DNA from: Cycloclasticus sp. symbiont of Bathymodiolus heckerae
GTDB lineage: Bacteria > Pseudomonadota > Gammaproteobacteria > Methylococcales > Cycloclasticaceae
Length of the DNA stretch: 64,000 nucleotides
Assembly (NCBI GenBank): GCA_002101235.1
Contig: LWTL01000119.1
Location: 49,726-113,725, forward strand
Reading direction: 5' to 3'
The notes beneath the pieces are model-generated. The model saw only the letters and a program-made list of their open reading frames with translations. It was not told the origin of the DNA and did not search any database. The position numbers and the translations under genes are program-made. Positions 28,554 to 39,570 of this stretch are shown piece by piece (positions within the stretch are counted from its first letter, which is position 1; each line of letters opens with the position of its first letter).

Positions 28554-31500
28554 GCCCCCCACATTCGTTAAGGAAAGCTCCCTTAAGAATAAATTATTAT
28601 TCTGGTTTATAACCCTATCCATACTCCCAATGCTGACCCTATCTTGGTTCAGCACTCAACAAGCAAGCAATCAATTAAGGTTAGAAGCAAGGAGCTTACT
28701 GGCCGAAGCCGCCACTTCTAAAAGTGGTTTTATTCAAAACTGGTTTAATTTCCGTTTCAAAGACCTAAATTTCCAAGCCAAAGATCAATCCAACGCTTTT
28801 TTTCTGTCCCAACTAAAAAGCGATTTCAAAAGTAGCCACAAAACAGCCGCCGATTACGTAAAAAGTTACGACTGGGCCGAACAAAAAGCGGCCTTTGATG
28901 CAAACCTCGTCAACCTTCTCCATGATTATGATTACATTTACGACATATTTCTAATCGATCTAAAGGGCAATATTCTCTATACCGTCGCTCAAGAAAGCGA
29001 CCTCGGAGATAATTTATTTAAGGGTCACTTAGCCGACACCAACTTTTCCAGAAGCGTCTATGAAACTATCAGCACGGGGGAGTCTAGGTTCTCCGGCATC
29101 GAGCGTTACGCACCCAGCAATAACGAGTTGTCCGGTTTTCTAACAGCACCTATGCTCGACGACGACGGCAACAAAATGGGTGTCTTTGCTATTCAAATAA
29201 AATTGCTTCAACTTTACCAACAAATCTCAGCCACCACCGCTGACTCACAGTCTCGCGTACATTATTTAGTCGACCCCAATGGGTTACTTATTAGCCCCAT
29301 CACGCATAACGACGAAGTATTAAATAAGAAAATTACCACTCAACCTATTCTTCATTGGGCAGAGCAACAATTTAATTCCAACAACTTTTCTTTAGATGAA
29401 AATGTAGACAACAATATTTACATCGGAAGCAACCAACTCCCCGTTATTGGCTTTAGCCAATCCATACGCATCGCAAACATCAATTGGTTACTTATCAGTG
29501 AAATAAACGAAGCCGAGGCGCTTGAATCCATTACTCTACTAGAGACCCTCACGCTCATGCTAACGGGAGCATTTTCCCTCTTTGCTTTACTTGCAGGCCT
29601 TTACCTCTCCCGTAAAATTGTAAAGCCCATTACAACCTTATCAAAAGCAACAGCCGCCTTATCCAGAGGAATTCTTCGTCAACACGTTAACGTACACAGT
29701 AACGATGAAATTGGCGAACTAGCCGACACCTTTAACCGCATGCTCGTTATACGTCAGGAATACGCTGATACCGTGCAAAATCAAAAGAATGATATTCAAC
29801 GCGCCCTCACTCAAGTGTCTGAGCAAAAATTTGCTATGGATCAACACTCTATCGTCGCCATGACCGACATAGACGGCACGATCACCTACGTTAATGATTT
29901 GTTTTGCAAAATAAGTGGTTACACCCAGGATGAGCTCATTGGTAATAATCATCGTATGCTTAATTCTGCCTACCACGACACTGCCTTTTTTACCGACATG
30001 TACGATACCATTTCAAATGGTGGTGTATTCCGTGCGGAGATTTGCAACCAGAATAAATCTGGCGAACTGTATTGGGTAGACACTACCATCGTTCCCGATA
30101 AAGACGAACACGGCAACTTAAAAGGCTACACCGCCATTCGTACCGATATCACTTACAGAAAAGCAGCCGAAAAAGAATTATTAGTTGCACTGGGTACAGC
30201 AAAAGCGGCTACCGAGGCAAAAAGCGCCTTTTTAGCCAACATGAGTCATGAAATTCGTACCCCATTAAACGGTGTTATCGGCATGAGTAACTTATTGCTC
30301 GACAGTGAGTTAAATAAAGAGCAATACGAACGCACTAAAATTGTCGCTAATAGTGCCAACAGCTTATTGGCTATTATTAACGATATTTTAGACTTTTCCA
30401 AAATTGAAGCCGGTAAACTCGACTTAGAAATTATTGATTTTGACCTTAGCGCACTATTAACAAACTTAGGCGCAACCATGGCCTACCGCGCTGAAGAAAA
30501 AGGCATCGAACTTATTTGCCCCTCCAACCCAATAAAATCGCACTGGTATAAAGGTGACCCTGGGCGTATTCAGCAGATATTCGCCAACCTTATTAGTAAC
30601 GCCATCAAATTTACTTCTCACGGCGAAGTATCAGTTAGCGCGAAAATTATTGGCGGCAAAAATCAACAACATTATTTACTGGCCGAAGTCACCGATACAG
30701 GTATTGGCCTCACACCCAAGCAACAAAGCAATTTATTTGAACGCTTCACTCAAGCAGACGACTCAACCACCCGAAAATATGGCGGTACAGGGCTAGGCCT
30801 AACCATTTGTAAACAACTTATCGAATTAATGAACGGAGAAATCAGCGTAGAAAGCACGCCCAATGAAGGGACTACCTTTTTAGTTTCTTTAGAGCTGAAG
30901 CCTAGCGATTACGAAGCGCCCCCTCCTGCAACGCTTCCCACAGATAACGACAAAATCTTAATCGTCGACGATAATTACACCAACCGAAAATTACTAACAG
31001 GCTTATGTGATTTCTGGCAGCTCGATAGTCAACAAGTGGAAGGTGGCGCAGAGGCATTAGAGCTTTTGATTACCGCAAGCAAAGAGGGCAAGCCTTTCTC
31101 AACTGTTATTGTTGATATGCAAATGCCTGAAATGGACGGTGTAGAACTCGCCACACGCATAAGGGAAGAAAAGCTCATAGAAAGCCCTCATTTAATTTTA
31201 TTAACCTCCCAAGCACGCCGAGGCGATGCGGAAAAAATGCATTCTGTTGGCTTTAATGGCTTTTTAACAAAGCCGGTTAACCAATCAGGCCTGCATAACG
31301 CACTATTACAAGTACAAGGGCTGAGCGACAATGATAGCCCAATGATTACCCGCCATACTTCCCGTGAAATGAGCTCATACAAAGCACAAGTTTTAGTCGT
31401 TGAAGATAATATTACCAACCAACTTGTTGCTCGCGGCATGCTAGAAAAATTCGGTATTCGCGTCAGTGTTGCAGCCAACGGCGAAGAAGCCATTCAAGCA

Positions 31501-32184
31501 TTAACAGAACGCACCTATGACTTAGTCTTTATGGATTACCAAATGCCTGTAATGGACGGCATTCAAGCAACAGTCATTATTCGTGACCCCGAGTCCAGTG
31601 TTCTGCAACACGATGTGCCGGTTATAGCAATGACCGCAAATGCGATGAAAGAAGACCAAACACTTTGTTCCAAAGTTGGCATGAATGACTTTGTCGCCAA
31701 GCCCGTTAACCCCTCTGTATTACACACCGTGCTCGACACATGGCTACCTAAGAATTGCCACCAGAATGCAGACATGAATAGTTTCGACGAACCGACGAAC
31801 GAAGAGGGTACCTCACTTGCTATACCCCTCACTATGAAAATGAACCTCCCTGATGAACCTGTGTTTGACATCTCCATATTACAAAGTCTGCTCAGTAATG
31901 CAGAGCAAATACGCACCATTGCCAACGCCTTCATCGACGACATGCCAAACCAATTAGAGCTGCTACAAGCGGCTCTTGATGAAAATGATGCCATAAAAGC
32001 AGCCGCCGTTGCGCACCGAGTTAAAGGCTCCGCCGCCAGTATTGGCGCCGGTGTTATCGCAAAGCTGGCCGAAGATATGGAAAAGTCAGCTAAGGCCGGT
32101 AACATACAACCCGTCGCGGATGCCTTTGCTGATTTAGAAAACAGCCTCAAAATGCTAAAAAAATCTGCTCAAGATCAACTATGA
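28546..32184 (+). CDS. hybrid sensor histidine kinase with two receivers and an HPt domain
   Basis: 1212 residues from the ATG overlapping the upstream stop (ATGAATAA); an earlier ATG at 28507 is less likely. Order: membrane helix (17-34); periplasmic dCache-like sensor (35-332); membrane helix (333-353); HAMP to about 405; PAS (435-545); HisKA with acceptor His in [16 protein letters not shown] near 566; HATPase (675-790, DTGIGLT and GTGLGLTIC); receiver 1 ([10 protein letters not shown] near 855); receiver 2 ([10 protein letters not shown] near 995); HPt ([13 protein letters not shown] near 1157). A complete internal phosphorelay. The adjacent GGDEF receiver protein, overlapping by four bases, is the likely output, so the pathway probably links a periplasmic ligand to c-di-GMP. 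Confidence 0.93.
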   Translation: MNKPPTFVKESSLKNKLLFWFITLSILPMLTLSWFSTQQASNQLRLEARSLLAEAATSKSGFIQNWFNFRFKDLNFQAKDQSNAFFLSQLKSDFKSSHKTAADYVKSYDWAEQKAAFDANLVNLLHDYDYIYDIFLIDLKGNILYTVAQESDLGDNLFKGHLADTNFSRSVYETISTGESRFSGIERYAPSNNELSGFLTAPMLDDDGNKMGVFAIQIKLLQLYQQISATTADSQSRVHYLVDPNGLLISPITHNDEVLNKKITTQPILHWAEQQFNSNNFSLDENVDNNIYIGSNQLPVIGFSQSIRIANINWLLISEINEAEALESITLLETLTLMLTGAFSLFALLAGLYLSRKIVKPITTLSKATAALSRGILRQHVNVHSNDEIGELADTFNRMLVIRQEYADTVQNQKNDIQRALTQVSEQKFAMDQHSIVAMTDIDGTITYVNDLFCKISGYTQDELIGNNHRMLNSAYHDTAFFTDMYDTISNGGVFRAEICNQNKSGELYWVDTTIVPDKDEHGNLKGYTAIRTDITYRKAAEKELLVALGTAKAATEAKSAFLANMSHEIRTPLNGVIGMSNLLLDSELNKEQYERTKIVANSANSLLAIINDILDFSKIEAGKLDLEIIDFDLSALLTNLGATMAYRAEEKGIELICPSNPIKSHWYKGDPGRIQQIFANLISNAIKFTSHGEVSVSAKIIGGKNQQHYLLAEVTDTGIGLTPKQQSNLFERFTQADDSTTRKYGGTGLGLTICKQLIELMNGEISVESTPNEGTTFLVSLELKPSDYEAPPPATLPTDNDKILIVDDNYTNRKLLTGLCDFWQLDSQQVEGGAEALELLITASKEGKPFSTVIVDMQMPEMDGVELATRIREEKLIESPHLILLTSQARRGDAEKMHSVGFNGFLTKPVNQSGLHNALLQVQGLSDNDSPMITRHTSREMSSYKAQVLVVEDNITNQLVARGMLEKFGIRVSVAANGEEAIQALTERTYDLVFMDYQMPVMDGIQATVIIRDPESSVLQHDVPVIAMTANAMKEDQTLCSKVGMNDFVAKPVNPSVLHTVLDTWLPKNCHQNADMNSFDEPTNEEGTSLAIPLTMKMNLPDEPVFDISILQSLLSNAEQIRTIANAFIDDMPNQLELLQAALDENDAIKAAAVAHRVKGSAASIGAGVIAKLAEDMEKSAKAGNIQPVADAFADLENSLKMLKKSAQDQL

Positions 32185-33455
32185 AAATACTGATAGCAGA
32201 TGATGACTTAACATCTCGCATCATGTTGCAAACAATGACGAGTAAATGGGGCTTCGAGCCTATTGTTGTTGAAGATGGCGAAATGGCCTGGGATATACTT
32301 CAAAAAGAAAACCCTCCCCGTATTTTGCTCATTGATTGGGAAATGCCTAACTTAAACGGCTTACAACTCAGTCAGTGTATACGTGACCAAGCGCAAGAAG
32401 ATCCGCCTTATATTATTTTGCTCACCGCTCGCGATGAATCAGATGATATTGCCACTGGGCTTAAAGCCGGCGCCAATGACTATATTACTAAACCGTTCAA
32501 AAAAGCTGAGCTTGAGGCCCGCATTAATGTTGGTCAACGTGTTTTAAAGCTGCAACATGCAAATTCAAAAGCACTGGCCGCTGCTAAGCTTGCTGCATCC
32601 GTCTTCACTCATGCTTTAGAGGGGATTGTTATTACCGATGCAAAAGGTTTTGTTATTGATGTTAACCAAGCTTTTACCGATATTACCGGCTATTCCCGTG
32701 GTGAATCTATCGGCGAGAACTCTAGTTTTCTTGCGCCCGAAAAATATGAAGCCGCATGGCAAGCAATACAAAGTAAAGATCAATGGTCAGGCGAATTAAG
32801 CAACACTCGAAAAAACGGTCAAAACTTCGTACAACAATTAACCGTTAGCACGGTACGCGACGGTAACAATAATATTAAAAATTATATCGGGCTTTTCTCT
32901 GATATTACTGAACGCGCCCGCTATCAAGAAGAACTCGACTACGCTGCCACCCATGATGCATTAACTAACGTTGCTAACCGCAAGTTACTGAAAGATCGCT
33001 TGCAGCAAGCAATGGCTCGCGTTCGTCGCGGCGCTAAACCATTAGCCGTGGCCTTTATTGATCTCGACGGGTTCAAAGCCGTCAACGATAATTTTGGCCA
33101 CGAACAAGGCGATAAAGTTCTCGTTTCCCTGGCTAAGCACATTAGCGAACTTATCCGCGATACGGACACTGTTGCTCGCGTGGGTGGTGATGAGTTTGTT
33201 GTACTACTCACCGACCTGAGTGATAACGACGGTTGCGAGCTTACCTTATGGCGTTTGCTCGCCGCCGCCACGACCTCTGTTGAAATAGGCGGTATGCAAG
33301 CCGATGTTTCTGCCAGCATTGGCGTTAGCCTTTATACAAAAGGTGATTCAACGAGCGATGAAGAATTACTGCAACAGGCCGACAAAGCCATGTACGAAGC
33401 CAAAAATAGCGGGAAAAATTGTTACCAGTTCTTTGACGATAAGCGGCTAAGCTAA
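32181..33455 (+). CDS. response regulator diguanylate cyclase (REC-PAS-GGDEF)
   Basis: 424 residues. The receiver domain is N-terminal ([13 protein letters not shown], phospho-Asp in [12 protein letters not shown]). A PAS domain spans about 140-250 ([28 protein letters not shown]). The GGDEF domain starts near 260; the active site [11 protein letters not shown] is intact near residue 334 and is preceded by the RDTD inhibitory (I-site) motif at the usual spacing, so an active, feedback-inhibited cyclase is expected. It overlaps the hybrid kinase gene by four bases and is its likely partner. The 109 bases downstream contain no supported gene. Confidence 0.94.
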   Translation: MKILIADDDLTSRIMLQTMTSKWGFEPIVVEDGEMAWDILQKENPPRILLIDWEMPNLNGLQLSQCIRDQAQEDPPYIILLTARDESDDIATGLKAGANDYITKPFKKAELEARINVGQRVLKLQHANSKALAAAKLAASVFTHALEGIVITDAKGFVIDVNQAFTDITGYSRGESIGENSSFLAPEKYEAAWQAIQSKDQWSGELSNTRKNGQNFVQQLTVSTVRDGNNNIKNYIGLFSDITERARYQEELDYAATHDALTNVANRKLLKDRLQQAMARVRRGAKPLAVAFIDLDGFKAVNDNFGHEQGDKVLVSLAKHISELIRDTDTVARVGGDEFVVLLTDLSDNDGCELTLWRLLAAATTSVEIGGMQADVSASIGVSLYTKGDSTSDEELLQQADKAMYEAKNSGKNCYQFFDDKRLS

Positions 33456-33563
33456 TTATTAACTCAAGGGATGAATTAACTTTCATCGAGGCTGTCCAAC
33501 CAATGTGTTTCTCGTTTAACGCAATGGCTAATCGTCGCGCAATCAATTAAGTAGGAGGCAGGC

Positions 33564-34604
33564 ATGATCAGCAAACAACCCATTTGTGTCACCGGTGGTT
33601 CTGGATTTATTGCTTCCCACGTTATTCGCGAACTGTTGGCGCACGGTTATCGCGTTAGGGCCACTGTTCGCGGCAGTATCGGCCACGGCCAATACGGTTA
33701 TCTCACCGCTTTACCTGGCGCAGATCAATGCCTAGAACTCGTTCAAGCAGAATTATTAGATGACGGGGCATTTGACTCAATTATTGCGGGCTGTGAGTAC
33801 GTCATTCATATGGCCAGCCCTTATTTGCTTGACGCAAAGAATGTACAACACGACCTTATCGACCCCGCTATTAACGGTACTCTCAACGTCCTCAATGCAT
33901 GCAAGCGCTCTGGCTCTGTTAAAAAAGTAGTGCTCACCTCATCTGTTGCCGCACTGTTTGACGAGCCAATCTCTGGGCACACTTATAATGAAGATGATTG
34001 GAATACCACTTCCTCGTTATCACGTAACCCTTATTATTATGCAAAAACGATGGCTGAGCGCGCCGCATGGGATTTTATTGAAAAAGAAAGCTCAAGCTTC
34101 AAATTAGTAACCATTAATCCGGCGGTCGTTATCGGGCCTTCAATAGTACCGTCCCTCAACACGTCTAATAAAATTTTTAGCGATGTATTATCGGGAGTCT
34201 ACCCCTTTATCATGAACATGAGTTGGGGCTTTGTCGATGTTCGCGATATAGCGAAAGCTCATGTTTTAGCTATGGAGAGTGACGATGCAAACGGACGTTA
34301 TGTCTGCACTTCTGAGGTCTTAAGTATGCAACAAGCAGTCAACATACTGCTCGAAAATGGCTACTCTCATTACAAAGCCCCTTCGCTTAAACTGTCCGGA
34401 TTTATCGGCGATGCTTTAGTCAAAGTTCTTGTTAGCGCACAGGCCAAAGGAGTAAGAAGTTTTATTCGCCTCCACGTTGGCAGAGACGTTGCTTACGACA
34501 ATTCAAAAGTTTGCCAGCAACTTGGCATTTCCTTTCGCCCTGTTAAACAAAGTATTTTAGAAACAGTACATGACTTAATTGCTTGGGAACATATCGACGG
34601 ATAA
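33564..34604 (+). CDS. NAD(P)-dependent extended SDR (dihydroflavonol reductase-like)
   Basis: 346 residues. The cofactor-binding motif VTGGSGFIASHVIRELL is N-terminal. The catalytic Tyr and Lys are in NPYYYAKTMAERAAW, and the Ser is in VVLTSSVAALF. It resembles dihydroflavonol-4-reductase and cinnamoyl-CoA/aldehyde reductase-like proteins; the substrate is unknown. A strong ribosome site (TAGGAGGCAGGC) precedes the ATG. It is a single gene with its own upstream gap and does not overlap its neighbours. Confidence 0.88.
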   Translation: MISKQPICVTGGSGFIASHVIRELLAHGYRVRATVRGSIGHGQYGYLTALPGADQCLELVQAELLDDGAFDSIIAGCEYVIHMASPYLLDAKNVQHDLIDPAINGTLNVLNACKRSGSVKKVVLTSSVAALFDEPISGHTYNEDDWNTTSSLSRNPYYYAKTMAERAAWDFIEKESSSFKLVTINPAVVIGPSIVPSLNTSNKIFSDVLSGVYPFIMNMSWGFVDVRDIAKAHVLAMESDDANGRYVCTSEVLSMQQAVNILLENGYSHYKAPSLKLSGFIGDALVKVLVSAQAKGVRSFIRLHVGRDVAYDNSKVCQQLGISFRPVKQSILETVHDLIAWEHIDG

Positions 34605-34694
34605 ACCGCTCATTCATTGCATCACCGCCCTTAATCCTTAATAATAAAATAACTCGCGCACAGAACACGAGATCATTACTATTTGGAGGGCTCC

Positions 34695-34946
34695 ATGTCG
34701 GCTAATACTGACCACTACTGGGCGGATAATATTCGTCTTATTCTAAAACTATTATGCGTCTGGTTCATTGTCTCATTCGGTTTTGGCATTATTCTCGTTG
34801 AACCACTCAACACTATTGAATTTGCGGGCTTCAAACTCGGTTTTTGGTTTGCCCAACAGGGCTCCATTATTTCATTTGTTATTTTGATTTTTTATTACAT
34901 TAAAAAAATGAGTGAACTTGACGCTAAATACAATGTGGATGATTAG
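34695..34946 (+). CDS. DUF4212 small membrane subunit of a sodium:solute symporter
   Basis: 83-residue protein with two membrane helices (LLCVWFIVSFGFGIIL; GSIISFVILIFYYIKKM), a DUF4212 protein. Such proteins sit directly before VC2705-type sodium:solute symporter genes and probably form a complex with them, as here. I chose the ATG at 34695 because GGAGGG lies just before it; the upstream in-frame TTG at 34683 is part of that ribosome site region. Confidence 0.9.
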   Translation: MSANTDHYWADNIRLILKLLCVWFIVSFGFGIILVEPLNTIEFAGFKLGFWFAQQGSIISFVILIFYYIKKMSELDAKYNVDD

Positions 34947-34949
34947 ATA

Positions 34950-36779
34950 ATGGAATTACAAACCTTAATTTATTTAGTCGTAGGCGCAACATTCGTGTTG
35001 TATATCGGCATTGCTGTGTGGGCAAAAGCTAAAACCACTGGCGATTTTTACATTGCTGGCAAAGGCGTTCACCCTATTATTAATGGTATGGCAACAGGTG
35101 CCGATTGGATGTCTGCGGCGTCGTTTATCTCTCTTGCCGGGCTTATTTCATACCTCGGTTACGAAGCAGGCATGTACCTAATGGGCTGGACCGGCGGCTA
35201 CGTTTTACTGGCCATGCTACTCGCCCCTTATTTACGTAAATTCGGCAAATTTACTGTGCCTGAGTTTATTAGCGACCGTTATTACTCGCGTACTGCTCGT
35301 GTTATTGCGGTGATGTGCCTTATCTTTATTTCCTTCACCTACGTTGCAGGGCAAATGCGTGGTGTAGGCATTGTATTCTCTCGCTTCCTAGAGCTACCTA
35401 TCGACCAAGGTTTGTATCTTGGCATGGGCATTGTGTTTGTCTATTCTGTTATTGGCGGAATGAAGGGCATTACCTACACACAAGTAGCCCAGTACATTGT
35501 GCTGATGTTTGCCTATTCTGTACCGGCTGTTTTTATGGCCATTCAATTCACTGGCAACCCTATTCCTCAAGTGGCTTTTGGTAGCGAAATGTCTGATGGT
35601 TCAGGCTTTTTACTCGATGCTTTGGATAAAACATTGATGGATTTAGGCTTCAGTTCCTATACCGAACCGTTTAACGACAAGTCCATGATTGATGTTATGG
35701 CCATCACCTTTGCGCTGATGGTCGGTACCGCAGGCTTACCGCACGTACTCGTACGTTTCTTTACCGTGCCTAAAGTATCCGATGCACGTAAGTCTGCTGG
35801 TTGGGCGCTTATTTTTATTGCATTGCTTTATACCACAGCCCCCGTTGTTGGCTCTTTAAGTCGCTTAAACATCATTAACAGTATCAATGGCAGTGACAAT
35901 ACCGGCACGCTTTATACTGAAATGCCTAACTGGTTCCAAACGTGGGAAAACTCAGGTCTATTGGCATGGTTTGATCACAATGGCGACGGCAAATTGCAAT
36001 ATGCTGCAGGCAACGCCTTTTCTGGTAATGGCAAGCCCTCTTTTGACGGCGAAACACGCGGTGTACTCGGCGAACGCGCAACAACAAACCCATCCACCGG
36101 CGACATTGTTAATGGCGCTCCTTTTGCCAACGAAATTTATATTGATCGCGATATTATGGTACTAGCCAACCCTGAAATTGCGCAATTACCTAACTGGGTT
36201 ATTGCCTTGATTGCCGCCGGTGGCGTAGCTGCTGCGCTTTCAACTGCTGCAGGATTACTGCTGGTTATTTCTGCCAGCATTTCGCACGATTTACTCAAAA
36301 GCACGTTTATGCCAGGTATTAGCGATAAAGCAGAGTTGCGCGCAAGCCGAATCACCTCTGCTTTTGCTATTTTAGTGGCGGGATATTTAGGCCTACATCC
36401 GCCCGCCTTTGTGGCGCAGGTGGTCGCCTTTGCCTTTGGTTTAGCGGCCTCGTCCTTGTTCCCTGTGCTGATTATGGGTATTTTCAGTAAACGCATGAAT
36501 AAGTACGGTGCTATTTGCGGCATGCTTGCAGGCTTAGTGTTCACTATGGGCTATATCATTTACTTTAAAGGCATCTTTATTGAGCCTATGGCAGCCAATA
36601 CCGCCGAAAACTGGCTGTTTGGTATTTCGCCAGAAGGTATTGGCTCTATCGGTATGTGCCTGAATTTTGCTGTCGCGTTTATTGTTTCAAGCTTTACGCC
36701 TCCACCGCCTCAAAGCGTAGTGGATATGGTTGAACGAATCAGGTTGCCTAATTCAGCAGCCGCAGCTCATGATCATTAA
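34950..36779 (+). CDS. sodium:solute symporter, VC2705/acetate-permease-like
   Basis: 609 residues with about 13 hydrophobic segments. FYIAGKGVHPIINGMATGADWMSAASFISLAGLI and GMKGITYTQVAQYIVLMFAY are typical of the SSS family, close to ActP-like cation/acetate symporters. An extramembrane insertion at about 320-400 contains DHNGDGKLQY, which resembles an EF-hand loop. It starts three bases after the DUF4212 gene. Probable substrates are acetate or other short carboxylates, uncertain. A terminator follows. Confidence 0.9.
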   Translation: MELQTLIYLVVGATFVLYIGIAVWAKAKTTGDFYIAGKGVHPIINGMATGADWMSAASFISLAGLISYLGYEAGMYLMGWTGGYVLLAMLLAPYLRKFGKFTVPEFISDRYYSRTARVIAVMCLIFISFTYVAGQMRGVGIVFSRFLELPIDQGLYLGMGIVFVYSVIGGMKGITYTQVAQYIVLMFAYSVPAVFMAIQFTGNPIPQVAFGSEMSDGSGFLLDALDKTLMDLGFSSYTEPFNDKSMIDVMAITFALMVGTAGLPHVLVRFFTVPKVSDARKSAGWALIFIALLYTTAPVVGSLSRLNIINSINGSDNTGTLYTEMPNWFQTWENSGLLAWFDHNGDGKLQYAAGNAFSGNGKPSFDGETRGVLGERATTNPSTGDIVNGAPFANEIYIDRDIMVLANPEIAQLPNWVIALIAAGGVAAALSTAAGLLLVISASISHDLLKSTFMPGISDKAELRASRITSAFAILVAGYLGLHPPAFVAQVVAFAFGLAASSLFPVLIMGIFSKRMNKYGAICGMLAGLVFTMGYIIYFKGIFIEPMAANTAENWLFGISPEGIGSIGMCLNFAVAFIVSSFTPPPPQSVVDMVERIRLPNSAAAAHDH

Positions 36780-36807
36780 TTCATTTGCAAACTGAACGTT
36801 AACGCAT

Positions 36808-36845
36808 AAAAAAGGGCTAGCTGATAATCGCTGGCCCTTTTTATT
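36808..36845. terminator. bidirectional terminator between symporter and porin genes
   Basis: AAAAAAGGGCTAGC and GCTGGCCCTTTTTA form an 8-bp GC-rich stem (one G-T pair) extended by A-T pairs, with a 9-base loop. A and T runs on the two sides let it act on both converging transcripts. Confidence 0.8.
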
Positions 36846-36861
36846 TTAACCGTCGCTGGAT

Positions 36862-38064
36862 TTAGAACGTCACTTCGCCCTGAATCCAAAGTTTGTCTTT
36901 ATCCGACTTTCCGCTTGCCGCATCACCACTGTCATACATGGCATACTTCATGAGCACTTTATAATGTTTACCAAACTTCTTAACCGCCAAGAGATCGAGT
37001 TCATCACCATAATCAATACCGCTGTCTTCAGCTTTAAAGTCATGATAAACCGCCACCCATTTAACCCCCCCAAACTTAGTGCTTAACGTTAAAAAGGTAT
37101 CTTCTAAGCCATCCACAGGCGTTGTTAGAAATTGATCTGCCCAACCGTTATAGAGGTGATTCGTGCCGAGCGGCGTTTTAAAGGATGCACCATTCTTAGC
37201 TTCCTGCACTTCTCGAGAAATTTTTATCGTAACGCCTGAGGCAATAAATCCAGCCTCAACAAAATAATAATCCAACTGTTCATCACTCGCTACCGCACGA
37301 TGAATATCTTGTTGCGCATACTCTGCGGTATAAAGCACCTTCAAACCATCCAAAACAGCCGCTGAGCCATTAAACCGTAGCCCCAAAGTATCTCGGTCTG
37401 TTGCTGCTGCAGCATCAAAATCAAGAAAGTACCCATACCCGTTGATATCGCCAAAAGAGAGCCCGGAATACTTAACATTGACAATCGGTGCATTCACATC
37501 TGAATGCGTGCCGGTAATGCCCTTAATGTCATCAATAAAGCCAATAGCAATAACGGTGTCGGGCAATGAATTATTTTCAACCAGTAAGGCATCAAATGTT
37601 TGCTCATTTTGGCGCCAACCTACATTTCCCACAAACCGAGAGTTATCAAAAATAATGCGCTGCCTTCCCAGTTTTATCAACGTATTGTCAAAACCCGCAT
37701 ATGACACCCATGCCTGATTAAGTTCATTATTATCTGGGTCTGCAATTACTGAACGGTCTGCGCCATGCCCCCTCAAATCGTTATAATCACGTCCCCCTAG
37801 AGGCGTGGTTGATTCCAACTCCGCAAAAGCGGAAAGTCCTTTAAATGTGGGCGTTAAATAACCCAAACGGAACCTTATTGTTAGAGCCTCTGCATCCTGT
37901 AATGCTGATGCATCATCAACATCTTCATAACGTAGTCGGGCATCAAAATTAACTTTTCCCATTTCCGGCGACACTATAAAAGTATCGTTAGCTCCTACAA
38001 ACGCTGCTCCAAACACTAAAGGAACGCCGACCAAAAACATCTTAAATAACCGATTAATTTTCAT
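36862..38064 (-). CDS. outer-membrane porin (alginate-export-like beta barrel)
   Basis: 400 residues with a signal peptide (MFLVGVPLVFGAAFVGA) and a beta-barrel protein with alternating aromatic/polar strands (NFDARLRYEDV, AEALTIRFRLGYLTP, LIKLGRQRIIFDNSRFVG). The sequence resembles the alginate-export/OprD-like porin group, and the final residue is Phe, as in outer-membrane barrels. I chose the ATG at 38064 behind GGAAGGAAAA; an in-frame TTG twelve bases earlier belongs to that site. It converges on the symporter gene, and may admit the same solutes, which is a guess. Confidence 0.78.
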   Translation of the reverse strand: MKINRLFKMFLVGVPLVFGAAFVGANDTFIVSPEMGKVNFDARLRYEDVDDASALQDAEALTIRFRLGYLTPTFKGLSAFAELESTTPLGGRDYNDLRGHGADRSVIADPDNNELNQAWVSYAGFDNTLIKLGRQRIIFDNSRFVGNVGWRQNEQTFDALLVENNSLPDTVIAIGFIDDIKGITGTHSDVNAPIVNVKYSGLSFGDINGYGYFLDFDAAAATDRDTLGLRFNGSAAVLDGLKVLYTAEYAQQDIHRAVASDEQLDYYFVEAGFIASGVTIKISREVQEAKNGASFKTPLGTNHLYNGWADQFLTTPVDGLEDTFLTLSTKFGGVKWVAVYHDFKAEDSGIDYGDELDLLAVKKFGKHYKVLMKYAMYDSGDAASGKSDKDKLWIQGEVTF

Positions 38065-38153
38065 TTTTCCTTCCAAATACTCTACTATTCGTTAAATATA
38101 AAACGGTTAGATAATAAACCGAACAAACACCCCAGAACAACAATATAAATATT

Positions 38154-38621
38154 TTGAGCACTTTATTAAACACAATTTGGGTCGACGCTGATGCTTGCCC
38201 CGTAGTCATTAAGGACATTCTATTTCGTGCGGCTGAACGTACAAAAACCCAAACGACTTTAGTTGCGAACCAAGTAATCCGTGTTCCTCCGTCAGCGTTC
38301 ATCTCCTTTTTGCGCGTCTCCTCAGGCTTCGATGAAGCGGACAACGAAATTGTTAAACGCATGCAGACCGGCGACTTGGTTATAACTGGTGACATCCCAT
38401 TAGCCGCTGACGTGATAGAAAAGGGCGGCACCGCACTCAACCCACGTGGTGAGCTGTATACCACTGAAAATATAAAAGACCGCTTAAACATGCGCGACTT
38501 TATGGAAACAATGCGCTCAAGTGGCCTAGAAATAGGTGGTGGCCCACCTCCGCTAAACAATACCGATCGCCAAATCTTTGCTAATCAGCTTGATAAGCTG
38601 CTAACGAAGGCGGGGCGTTAA
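38154..38621 (+). CDS. yaiI: YaiI/YqxD family protein (DUF188)
   Basis: 155 residues. [23 protein letters not shown] and [30 protein letters not shown] match E. coli YaiI, a small DUF188 protein with a PIN/NYN-like acidic site. The function is unproven. No ATG lies before the conserved start, so TTG at 38154 ([15 protein letters not shown]) is the likely start; its ribosome site is weak. It is divergent from the porin gene across 89 bases. Confidence 0.88.
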   Translation: MSTLLNTIWVDADACPVVIKDILFRAAERTKTQTTLVANQVIRVPPSAFISFLRVSSGFDEADNEIVKRMQTGDLVITGDIPLAADVIEKGGTALNPRGELYTTENIKDRLNMRDFMETMRSSGLEIGGGPPPLNNTDRQIFANQLDKLLTKAGR

Positions 38622-38659
38622 CTGTATAATCTCGGCAAATAATTCCCTCAGGAAATGCC

Positions 38660-39226
38660 ATGCCTAAAGCCAACGAATTAAAAACAGGAATGATCGTTGA
38701 AGTAAACGACGAACCTTATTCTGTGAAAAAAATTGATGTTCGCAACCCATCTTCACGCGGCGCGGCTACTTTATATAAAGTTCGTTTTAGCCACTTAAAA
38801 ACCAAACTAAAACGCGAAGAAACATTGAAGGGTGATGACTTTCTAAAAGACTTAGACTGCGAACGCGTATCGTTGCAATATTCATATCAAGATGGTGATA
38901 GCTATACTTTTATGAATCTTGATACCTATGACCAATACACCGTTGATAGCGATGACATCGAAGGTCAAATTAAATTTCTTAGTGAAGGACTGGAAGGCAT
39001 CGTTGGTATTTTATTAGAAGGACTTTTAGTTGCCATTGAGCTACCCACCACCATCAGCTTAAAAATCGTTGAAACTGCACCGGGCATGAAAAGCGCATCA
39101 GCCACATCACGTACAAAACCCGCCATATTATCGACCGGTCTTGAAGTACAAGTACCTGAATATATCGACAACGATGAAGTCATTAAAATAAACACCAGCA
39201 CCGGCAAATTTGCCTCACGAGGATAG
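38660..39226 (+). CDS. yeiP: elongation factor P-like protein EfpL (YeiP)
   Basis: 188 residues in three OB-like domains as in EF-P. The N-terminus MPKANELKTGMIVEVNDEPYS and the loop NPSSRGAATLYKVRF match YeiP/EfpL rather than canonical EF-P; the C-terminal AILSTGLEVQVPEY is also conserved. EfpL relieves ribosome stalling at certain proline motifs, without the lysine modification that canonical EF-P needs. hopJ-like follows two bases after its stop. Confidence 0.92.
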   Translation: MPKANELKTGMIVEVNDEPYSVKKIDVRNPSSRGAATLYKVRFSHLKTKLKREETLKGDDFLKDLDCERVSLQYSYQDGDSYTFMNLDTYDQYTVDSDDIEGQIKFLSEGLEGIVGILLEGLLVAIELPTTISLKIVETAPGMKSASATSRTKPAILSTGLEVQVPEYIDNDEVIKINTSTGKFASRG

Positions 39227-39228
39227 AG

Positions 39229-39564
39229 ATGAAATCTATAGAACAATTACGCCAAGCACTCCCGACTCTACAGTTTAGCGATACAATGAGCGTTATTGAT
39301 GCTCTTTACGACTTCACGCCTGGTGGATTTAGTAATGGCGGCACACGCAATGAAGCCGGCGAAAACAATGGTTCTTGCAAGCTTTTTTCCTTTGCCCAGA
39401 TAAGCGATTTTAGCGAGCCGCAAACGTTGGCTTTATTTGGTGAATTCTATCGCGATGTATTAGCCACGCCTGATGGTAGCGATCACCAGAATATCCGGCA
39501 CTTTATGCAAACAGGTTGGGCAGGTATCCAATTTGATAACGCACCTTTGATTGAAAAAAAATAA
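39229..39564 (+). CDS. HopJ-type effector homologue
   Basis: A 111-residue soluble protein of the HopJ family: FSDTMSVIDALYDFTPGGFSNG and NGSCKLFSFAQ, then HFMQTGWAGIQFDNAPL. The family name comes from a Pseudomonas syringae type III effector, but small HopJ proteins are widespread in bacteria with no secretion system and are probably housekeeping. The gene starts two bases after efpL and ends just before dbpA. Function unknown. Confidence 0.86.
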   Translation: MKSIEQLRQALPTLQFSDTMSVIDALYDFTPGGFSNGGTRNEAGENNGSCKLFSFAQISDFSEPQTLALFGEFYRDVLATPDGSDHQNIRHFMQTGWAGIQFDNAPLIEKK

Positions 39565-39570
39565 CTCAAT

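Noticed and set aside
31563..32150. Minus-strand ORF of 195 codons within the hybrid kinase gene
   Set aside because: It lies antisense to the second receiver and HPt domains, which have full motifs. No independent evidence.
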